Positions 54,613 to 64,000 of a stretch of 64,000 bases of DNA are shown in pieces. The notes beneath the pieces were generated by a model. The model saw only the letters and a program-made list of their open reading frames with translations, did not search any database and was not told where the DNA came from. Source of the stretch: Glandiceps talaboti (Eukaryota; Hemichordata; Enteropneusta; Spengelidae); the NCBI RefSeq assembly GCF_964340395.1, contig NC_135566.1:2239501-2303500 (forward strand), read 5' to 3'. Made by a program: the position numbers and the translations under genes. Positions within the stretch are counted from its first letter, which is position 1. Each line of letters begins with the position of its first letter.

Positions 54613-57600
54613 CTGAAGAAAGAAGCACACATATTGAATATTAAATATAGGGGAAAATGTTCCCTTGTAATGGATTCTTGAAGGATTTTATGATAATAAT
54701 AATGCATATTTCTGAAAATACAAGAATAAGTGTGTAATTTAATAATAACTGTTTTTATACTGTTGCAAGTATTATTCTATAATTGATATATATCATAGAG
54801 AACAATTTTTTATATTCTGTATTCACATAGCAATCTCTATCCTACCAGGTCCCCATTTATATAGCTAGGCCAACAAACCTACAAGTGTCGTACAAATCTT
54901 GCCACAGCTAATTGGACAATTGAGTTTGACTACATGTATACTATTATAACCAAAATGCTGATAAATCAAAGTTTACTTGAGAAATGAATCAATAATTTTG
55001 ACACCTGGACTGACCAACTATCTCAGGTTGATACAGTCACAGTGACAGCTTTTTAACACTATTCACATATTGTTATCTGGTGAAATAAATTTCATTCATT
55101 CATTCATTCATTCATTCATTCATTCATTCATTCATTCATTCATTCATACATTCATTCATTCATTTATTCATTCATTCATCCATTCATTTATTCATTCATT
55201 CATTCATTCATTCATCCAGCCATTCATTCATTCATTCATTTATTCATTCATTCATTTATTTATTCATTCATTCATTCATTCATTCATTCATTCATTTATC
55301 CATTCATTTATAAATTCATTCATTCATTCATTTGTTCATTCATTCATTCATTCATACATTCATTTATTCATTCATTCATCCTTTCATTCATTTATTCATT
55401 CATCCATTCATTCATTTATTCATTCATTCATTCATTTATTCATACATTCATTTATTCATTCATTTATTTATTTATTTATTCATTCATTCATTCATTCATT
55501 TATTCATTCATTTATTTATTCATTCATTTATTCATTCATTCATTCATTTATTCATACATTCATTCATTCATTCATTCATTCGTCATTCATTCATTCATTC
55601 ATTCATTCATTCATTCATTCATACATTCATTCATTTTAACATATCTACTTCCTACATTCTTAGAAGGAATGGTGGCCAGCTGAAATTTAAATGTCAAGAC
55701 TTACAGGTAAAGGTATTGTTTCCTCTTTATCATAATGGCCATCCCACGTAGCTACCACCAATGATGCATAGTTTTTATCTAGTGTGATTGTCTTGTCTTT
55801 TAAGCAAGATTTGAAAGTATCTGTTAGAGGTGTTGTCAAGGCCATCTGGAGGAATTCCTGGAAAAGGTAATAATAACAAGTCACAAGTCAGTGGAATAAA
55901 GGACGCTATGGCAACAATCAAACAAGTAAAAATATGAAAATGTTTCAATGAAAGTTACACACACACACACACACACACACACAATGAGCATACAACAGAA
56001 TTTTTTCATAAAGTTAAAGGACATTAAAAATGTAATGACAGTACAGTAATTAGATTTACATTCTGTTTCTATACATCGAATGGTAGATTGTTCAAAAATT
56101 TAATGTCCACTATTGGACATAAAACTTCTCTCATTGTTTGCAACTTTATACAAAGTGCATATTAATGATTTCATTTGCATATTTCATGACCTATTTGCAT
56201 AGTCTAATATAAATTTGTACTCACACTGGATGGGGTACCTTCAAATAGAGGCAGATGATGTACCCCCTGCATGACATATGGACCATTAAATAATGGTGCA
56301 GCAGCCCATCCCTTCTGACTGTCAGTTCCAAGTTTAGCTTCATCTCCATCAGGTCCTGTTATTGTACCTGGATTTAAACCATCAGGTGATGGGGTATAGA
56401 TAGCATCTAGACTGAATATCTGGATTAAGATGATGGAATTCACATCCATATGGGGATGAATTATCTGAAAGGAGGAGGAAAATAGTAAATCCTACAGTTA
56501 GTAATTGTTTGCTTTATAAAATTTATTCTAAGGGCAGAAAGTATGCAAAGTCTACCAAAGATCCAAAGTCACTTTAAAGGAAGTTCCCAAATCAAATTAT
56601 GGTACATTTATAAGATACTATGCCACATTATACTTGATTTATCCCTTTCTGATACCTGGGTTGTAAAACCATGGCAACCACTAATATGTTCAAACTGAAA
56701 ATGTGAGACATATTATACCATCCTTGTAAATATGTTATAAATCATCACCATAGCAACTACCTTAATGTACAGTGACACTAAATATTTGAATTTATGGTTG
56801 ATCAATGTAACAATTTGTTGAATAAGCTAAGAACACATCTATAGTAATGTTCTCCCAAGCGCATTACAGAGAAGTTAGTTTCTATCCTATAATTTCAAGC
56901 AAAATATGCAATAGATATATCCCTAACATACTTTCTTTTCTTATGCAAGTTTATAGCTACTTTACCAAATTCTAATCATCATCATCATCATCATCCTATA
57001 CTTACAGTTGGCATATCAAGCCATCTTGGAGATTTCTGTAGACTTGAGTAGTCATGTTTCTTTGTTAGGAATTTCTCTTCTCCACCATAGCCTTCTTCAG
57101 TTCTCTCAAGATCAATGGCTTCCCCTCCAGGAGCAACACGTACAAATGCATTGCAATATAGACCCTCAGCTAAAATAAACACAAAAAGAAATATTTTATA
57201 AATTGACAAAATATTAGAATATGGATTCAAGCTTATTGATTATCATCATGTACAGAATACACTAAAACTGAAAAATCTTTCAGTGAGCACAATCAATTTC
57301 AAATTATTATGTCATAGCACAGTGGTCATAGTATGTAATGTAAAATGAAAACCCATAAGAAGAGTGAAACGTGATATTTTGTTGACACTTTCATATTACA
57401 GCAAAAAGTGTTCAATTTCTCAACATTTTTTAGAAACATTTGTATAAAGGGTACAAAATAGATTCCATTAGAAAAAGTAAAATTGTTTTTTGTCAGATGA
57501 GAACTAAAATGGTTCAAGTCCCCCGCCCCAAACTAAAAGAATTAAGTTCTTTATCCTACACTGAACTATTGATCTTGCCCCTTACACAATGAGTTGATCA

Positions 57601-60600
57601 ACTTACTGTCCATTCCAAATGCTGACTGGACATGTATATTAATCCCTCTAGACATTTCATAGTAGACCAGTCTTGTTAAATCTAAGTCCTTGGGTGGTAC
57701 TTTAGGTGGTAGATGTTTCTTGTCCAGTCTGTCCTTCAACCAATCAGATAACACCGCTTCATCTTGTACTGTGTTGAAGGATGGACAGAGTATACAATTA
57801 TATCATTATGGGGATGACACATCTTAGCATCACAGTATATACTGTAGGCTACAGTTAACTTAAGGCTCAAGATTAGAAACATATGCTATTTACTTAGATA
57901 TTATTTCCCAATATTTGTTTCATTGTGCCAAGGATAATAGAAGTGACATGGGATTTTGTCACCCCAACTTGAACACTAAGCGTGACAACACCTTTACGTC
58001 ACAATTCCACTTAAATAGAGTAAAATATTGGGAAGAAGTAATTTTATCAATTAATGTCTATCAATGTAAAAAATACTGGTGATTTTTAACAGTTCTACTT
58101 GTAGCATCCCAGAATCAATGGTGTACATACACATTGTCATGATGTGGAACAAACAGGGTATGATTCCCATATTTTCTGTTTGAATGCATTCAACTTTGCT
58201 TGCATGTGGCATAATGGTTGTTGTGCAACAAAACACTATTCCTAATAATTCAGTAATTCTTATCATTTACATGACTGAATGCACAAAATAACAACATTAT
58301 ACTCAGGGTATGGCTAATACCTAATGTTTGAGGAGTTGCTGCACCCTCAGCAATCTGCAATCTATGGATGGCTTCAGTCACTGTCAGTGGAAACTTTGTA
58401 TCCTTGACAAAATGTTGTAAAATTCTGACTTCAGAGGCATAGGGTTCACATTGAGTGCTGTTGTAATATCCAATCTTGTATTCAGGGGCTTCTTGGAATT
58501 CCTGTGTGCAAGTTTTAAGATGAACAGAAAATAATAATTTAGTCATGATTTAAGTGATTGTGATAGTAAAATGTATAGACATGAACTAGCTGAGAAGTGT
58601 TTGTCTATCTATTTACGCACAATTGGTAGGGAAGAACATTTATTTTGAGATGTGATGTGATGTGGTGTGGTATGGTGTGGTGTGGTGTGGTGTGGTGTGA
58701 TGTGATGTGGTGTGATGTGATGTGATGTGGTGTGGTGTGGTGTGGTGTGGTGTGGTGTGGTGTGGTGTGGTGTGGTGTGGTATGATGTGATGTGACAAAA
58801 TGTAGTGAGATACAAAACGTAGCATGTCCTATCCATTACTTCATAGACAACCTTTCTATTCAATAGAGGTAAAAATACCATCCATTTACATCATTTTTTC
58901 CCCAATAATTTGTTAGGATCAGAATATGCAGAACATACTTTACCTCATTCTTAGGTAGTAATCTGACAAGAAGAGAGCACCCTGGGATATTAGGTAAGGG
59001 ATCCATGGACTGGGTAGTCAGTGGTTTACTGGTATCTGGTAGTCCAGACTTTATTCTGAGTTGTATACCACCTACATTCAGTTTTGTCTGATGTCATGTA
59101 AGAACAAAATAAAATAGGAAATCTTAAATATCAACAGTAATATTGCAGCACAAGTCTCATTGATTTAGATATTTTTGGAAGTAGCAGATATTCAAGGAAG
59201 GCAATGTTAAATATACTTAGATCTAAAGGTAGATTTGTGTTTGGTAATATACCACTTGATTGGTACTTTCTCTTGAAATGCTGTATGCAAAGCACCCTTA
59301 AGTGAGGATGTGTATAAAAACAGTCCCTGATGTACAATAGTTGATGCAAAATTTGAGTTCTTTTTCAATGTAAAAAGCCAGAAAGCTGTTAAGGGTGTCT
59401 TTATGTGCTGAGAATTGTGGTTAATTTTGGGAGCAAAAAGTGATTTACAATCCACAACTAGAAGGTTTTGAAATGACATTTAAACATAGCGCCATCTATC
59501 ATGAGTGAACAACACTGACTGTTAGCAGTCAAAAGCTCCTCAGCTTATCAACAGCGCCCTCTATCATGGAGTGACCATGACTGACAGTTTGCAGTTGAAA
59601 GCTCTCAACTTATAAAAAATATGTTGTGTGTATTGGTTAAACACTTTTTTAAACATGGTTTGAGTAATGATGTATATATACATGCACTAGTATATATGTT
59701 TATTGCTTTTCCAGGCCTTCATATAAAATGAAAGAATTATACAAATGTATATCAAAGTCAAAGTCACACCTAATATTTCATCATTTCACTTAGTAAGTAA
59801 GTATTTCTCTTTTGTTTGAATGCACTGTATGCAAATTTACAGAGTAAATGATGCATGACTGTCTTGGTGACTTGTATCTGGTTTAATAATAGCACTACAA
59901 TATTCTCACCTGACCACGAGTTTTCACAAAAGGTTGTAGCATACAAGATCCAATCACTTCTAGTTTTTTGGTGTCTGTATCAACAGTGTACAGTCGTAGA
60001 ATAATAACAGAAGTGTCTTGCACTTGTTGAGTAACTGGGTACCTGTACTTCATCCGTGGACATCGTGCAGAGGATGTGGTCGATGGGAATGCTGCGATGT
60101 CTTCTAACCCCTTCAATCCAGAATTCATTAACCGTCCAGTCACCTACAATAGTTAGCATATATATGTGATTTATATATCTATCTCTTGATCAATTGGACA
60201 TATCCTACACATTACACCATGCACAGGCAAAGTTAATCAAAAAATATACTCTGGTCGTTCTACATCACGACAACATGCGTCTATGTCATGACAATGCATG
60301 TCTACGTCACTGTTCTGCTGTCTTTAAAAATTGAGTCAAAACATTCAAAATTAACACTACAAAGTTTCCCTGATTTTTCTTTGATAATACAAGTGATGGT
60401 ATAATTATATTATTCTCCAATATTTTTCTTCATTTAGCCAGAAATCATTCGTAACCTAAGGGTTTGTCACTATTTGTCCAGTGACTTGTAGTGACAAAGT
60501 CCCCTTAGGTCACTTGTAATTTGTCCAGTGACTTGTAGTGACAAAGTCCCCTTAGGTCACTTGTAATTTCCTTAGAAAAATATTGGGGAATAATTATACC

Positions 60601-62916
60601 ATGCATGAACCAGGTTCAACAAAAAATATGGAATATATACTATGGTTGTTCATACACATAATTGTAACCATACCTTAACTATAGTAGCATTATCTGGTAT
60701 ATATCGTACACCATCTATATACAAATCGAATCCCTCCTTTGGTTCAGTAGCAGGGGGTAAAACTGCAACATTTGGTTTTTGTCTGACCCACGGATCACCT
60801 TCCAGTCTGGGTAAGTAGTCTTCACTGAAATCATAACACATATATATATTATAAAAATGTTGGCCTTGACTCTCAACTATGGAATGAACTATGTTTCTTT
60901 TCTATACTATGTTACATATTTTGTAGTGTTGGTCAGTTTACATATCGAGGGAAAGATTTTTCGTTGGTGATCATGTGACCAAAATTACCCACATTTGACC
61001 TTTCACACCATGTCTACAAAAGTGGTCAGGTGATTGTATTCAAATGACTTCCCAACATAATGAATGGCTGATGGTTTCCCAAAGCTAGATATAAGCTTGA
61101 TGAACTAGAGATTTCCGGGTTCAGTTTCACACAAGCACCCCCAACGCCTGGAACATCCTGGGTTCAGCAGGAGAAGAGTTAGATACTTTGTGGTGTTGGT
61201 CAGTTTTACAGATAGATGGAAAGATTGTTTGTTGTTGACACAACATCTACTACTGATTATATCTTTCAGTCTCAGTATAACTTGATATTCTAGAGACATC
61301 AGTCAAATCACATTATAGTAATATGTATATGACATCACAGTCCTGACATCAGCTGAATAGACTTCATGTCTACCATGCAGTTTGTATTTTTGAAAAGGTT
61401 CAATTAGGCAAAATACCAAAATGTTATATTTCTGATAACATACTCTCTGAAAATAAGCAGAGCTTGTATTGATACTTTTTTTTTGTCACATTTTGAGAGG
61501 GGCATACTTTTTCACTATCTGATGTACACACAATTTAGCTTCTTTTTTTTCAAACTATTACTCCTAAAACAAATTAGTAAGAGCCATTGTAATTGGAAAA
61601 TAGTCAAAAGGGTTGGGTAATCAGAGTGAAAAAGTTAGTTTTATCACCTACTGGACTAGTTCAATTATGATTGTCATCTAAACTAATATGGAGCCATCAG
61701 TAAGTATGATATAACTACTTACCTTGGTGAGGGGCTAGCTGATTTTGGTTGTTGTTGTGGTGGTGGTGGTTGACGGGGTGATGCAGCTGGTGGTTGTGTT
61801 GTTTCTGGTTCAGCTGGTGCTGCAACTGGGGATGGTTGTTGTTCTGTTGGTCTCTCTACCTGGGGGTCAAATACTCGGAAACCAAGCTGTGAACCCTCTT
61901 GAAGAAAATCTGTTACAATGAAAAATAAATGTATGGGTAAAACTATAACAGATCACTTCGGCAGAACAATTTCACTTTTTTAAAAAAAACATAACACAAA
62001 ATTTGTTCTCCTTTTTTTTTATGCATTCACTAAAAAATATATAAATACATCAAAATGAATGAAGACCTACATCATACATCAACATTAATTCTGATTGTAA
62101 AGTTGATCTGAGTGGAGTCATAGAAACATAGAATTAAGTATTAGGCCATCCTAATGAGAAGGCTTGAATTATTTCTAGTAAAGGTTTGCAGTATTTTGTA
62201 ACAGGTATAAAAAAATGGCAAGAGATACATCATATCCAAATGTGAGCTACTATACTTATAAACTGTTACCTTTGTCTGTGAAAGACTTAGGTTGATCTAG
62301 TGCTGATTCTACAGCTGGTCCTGGTAGTAGTGTTTCTCGTTTGTCACCTACTAATATAACCCAAGGTGACTTCACTATCTGAGTTCCAGTACTTGTCACA
62401 GATATCTTAGACTGTCTACCAGTGTCTGCACCTGACTTTAGTTCATACAGTGGTGTTCTTACCCATCCTAAAGGTATGCTCTGACCTTGACCACCTGTTC
62501 AAAGTAAAAATAAATATTAATAAAAGTTAATACATAGCTCTAGAAATGTTATTTTTCTATCCACCAGTAACATTTTACTATTATTAAAAAATTAGAAATA
62601 GAACAACAATACAATGACACATTTTTTATTATATCTATATACTTATCTGTCCACTTCCCCTGTGTACAAGTCCCCCCCCCCCCCAATCTCTCAGTTTGCA
62701 TGCCTATTGTATCTCTGTCTGCCTGTATTTCTTTGTACCTTAAAGTCCTGGACATTTGCATGTGACTGTTTGTGTTAGCACGTGTGTCTGTGCAAATGTG
62801 TGTATGTGTGCATGTCTGTGTGTACATGTCTGAGTGTGTGTGTGCATGTCTGAGTGTGTGTGTGTGCGTGTGTGTGTGTGCATGTCTGAGTGTGCGTGTG
62901 CGTGTGTGTGTGTACA

Positions 62917-62961
<45 letters not shown>

Positions 62962-63305
62962 ATACGTGCGTGCGTGCGTGCGTGCGTGTGTGTGTGTTCA
63001 TACTTACTTTTACCAGGTGGTATTTGGTAAGCAATCTTAATGACAGCAAATGGATGGCTACGTTTACCCCGTGCACCATGGAATAATGATGGATCCAGAT
63101 TATAGAATATAGTCTCTTCTTGAGGAAATTCTACATACACTATGTTGGTATTGTTCTTGGGAATCAGTACGTCATCATCTTTAGGAGTAAAAGTTTTAGC
63201 TTTACTGTGGGATTGTATGCTTTGTAGTCTTACCATACCAAAGTACACAGATACTGTCACTTTTAGCTGGTTTGGGTCAAAGTAGGAAAGGGCATGCAGT
63301 TGATC
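51828..63305 (-). CDS. CCDC17: CCDC17-like protein with C2-like segments, 5' end outside the window
   Basis: Exons (minus): 63305-63008, 62494-62270, 61909-61723, 60824-60674, 60143-59910, 59087-58944, 58501-58321, 57768-57607, 57169-57006, 56464-56225, 55857-55705, 54612-54412, 51902-51828. All borders fit AG/GT and the phases join without a stop, giving 804 residues of C-terminal protein. Visible parts: a beta-rich segment (1-165), a Pro/Gln-rich linker (about 190-235), a conserved segment with [20 protein letters not shown] and [30 protein letters not shown] and [10 protein letters not shown] (about 270-413), then a likely C2-like domain from [20 protein letters not shown] to [20 protein letters not shown] (about 510-662), and a charged helical tail. 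I recall the 'LYIDG-R-LPDN-T' and 'LR-YT-D' motifs from CCDC17, a poorly studied protein found in ciliated animals. The assignment rests on memory and could be a relative. No catalytic motif is seen. Confidence 0.6.
53627..53750. repeat. 39-bp tandem repeat, 3 copies
   Basis: 'ttttctccctctgggaatat' + 'tacagacaatatgttggaa' is repeated three times in the last CCDC17-like intron. Confidence 0.85.
54085..54375. mobile_element. MITE family 2, copy 3 (left end lost)
   Basis: Matches the interior and right end of the copies at 25235 and 44200 ('catcagatgtacagccatta', 'gaagaacagttttatattgt', 'aaccggaacc' and terminal 'ttttaggtctaa'). The left terminal repeat is not present. It ends about 35 bp from the exon at 54412. 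Confidence 0.7.
55093..55637. repeat. (TTCA)n microsatellite, about 545 bp
   Basis: Nearly pure TTCA with TTTA, TACA and TCCA variants, inside a CCDC17-like intron. The plus-strand open frames of 139-189 codons (Phe-Ile-His-Ser repeats) are products of the repeat. Confidence 0.95.
58645..58796. repeat. (GGTGT)n / (GATGT)n pentanucleotide repeat
   Basis: About 30 pentamers of GGTGT and GATGT in a CCDC17-like intron. The minus-strand His-Thr repeats are artefacts. Confidence 0.9.
59485..59612. repeat. Two-copy repeat, about 63 bp
   Basis: 'agcgccatctatcatgagtg' ... 'ctgactgttagcagt' ... 'aaagctc' is repeated with changes. A related 'acagcgccctctatagtcaa' lies at 24354-24373, so part of it is dispersed. 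Confidence 0.6.
59911..60824 (-). CDS. CCDC17: CCDC17-like exons 4-5: most conserved block
   Basis: Exon 60824-60674 encodes [20 protein letters not shown] and [20 protein letters not shown]. Exon 60143-59910 starts VTGRLMNSG in phase 0 and carries [20 protein letters not shown] and [13 protein letters not shown]. Alternating hydrophobic strands separated by short turns suggest a beta-sandwich. This block gives the best handle for a database search. Confidence 0.7.
60236..60650. mobile_element. MITE family 3, longest copy
   Basis: Starts near 'caaaaaatatactctggtcg' and ends near 'atggaatatatactatggtt', the outer arms mirroring each other. It contains the 'tctccaatatttttcttcat' ... 'gaaaaatattggggaataat' inner inverted repeat. 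A 55-bp core ('tttgtccagtgacttgtagt' + 'gacaaagtccccttaggtca' + 'cttgtaa') is tandemly doubled at 60472-60567. It lies in the CCDC17-like intron between 60143 and 60674 and ends only about 25 bp from the exon. Confidence 0.75.
62669..63000. repeat. C-run and (TG)n microsatellite
   Basis: A run of about 14 C at 62671-62684 is followed from 62765 by TG repeats with 'catgtctgag' interruptions that recur about every 30-60 bp. It adjoins the CCDC17-like exon ending at 63008. Long open frames on both strands here are artefacts fused to the true exon. Confidence 0.9.

Positions 63306-64000
<695 letters not shown>

Noticed and set aside
55070-55751. Open frames of 139-189 codons, Phe-Ile-His-Ser repeats
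   Set aside because: They are direct translations of the (TTCA)n tract; there is no unique sequence, splice context or conservation.

Overview
The window is nuclear DNA of an animal, most likely a marine invertebrate. Genes are split into many short exons with GT..AG introns, composition is AT-rich, and the introns and gaps are packed with microsatellites, minisatellites, short inverted-repeat transposons and tRNA-derived SINEs. The encoded proteins resemble their vertebrate counterparts closely, so a non-vertebrate deuterostome or a slow-evolving spiralian fits; I cannot place it more exactly.

Three protein-coding genes can be assembled by splicing. (1) Plus strand, 12524-37529: an SGSM1/SGSM2-type Rab/Rap GTPase regulator (RUN domain, Rab-binding domain, acidic linker, TBC GAP domain), 18 exons, 1063 residues, complete at the 3' end; the first exon(s) are missing and should lie upstream. 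(2) Minus strand, 50156-45524: a complete nine-exon COMMD7 gene, 203 residues, convergent with SGSM. (3) Minus strand, 63305-51828: the 3' part (13 exons, 804 residues) of a large protein with C2-like beta-rich segments that looks like CCDC17; its 5' end lies beyond the right edge. The exon phases of all three gene models close without a frame break.

Layout: 1-12.5 kb has no recognisable exon and holds diverged tandem repeats and MITE copies. 12.5-37.5 kb is SGSM, whose introns carry many minisatellites. 37.5-42.2 kb is probable 3' UTR or downstream sequence. 42.3-43.9 kb is a 38-bp satellite-like array of about 41 units. 44-45.5 kb holds MITEs. 45.5-50.2 kb is COMMD7 with a palindromic CRE-like site just upstream. 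50.2-51.7 kb is a cluster of tRNA-like fragments and simple repeats. 51.8-64 kb is the CCDC17-like gene.

The most unusual observations are: three SGSM exon/intron junctions that have been tandemly duplicated together with their splice donors, one of which leaves a 27-codon in-frame alternative 3' exon extension; a sequence at 20103-20147 that folds as a minimal hammerhead ribozyme of the kind carried by Penelope-like retroelements; and a MITE family with matching inverted ends and 9-bp target duplications present twice.
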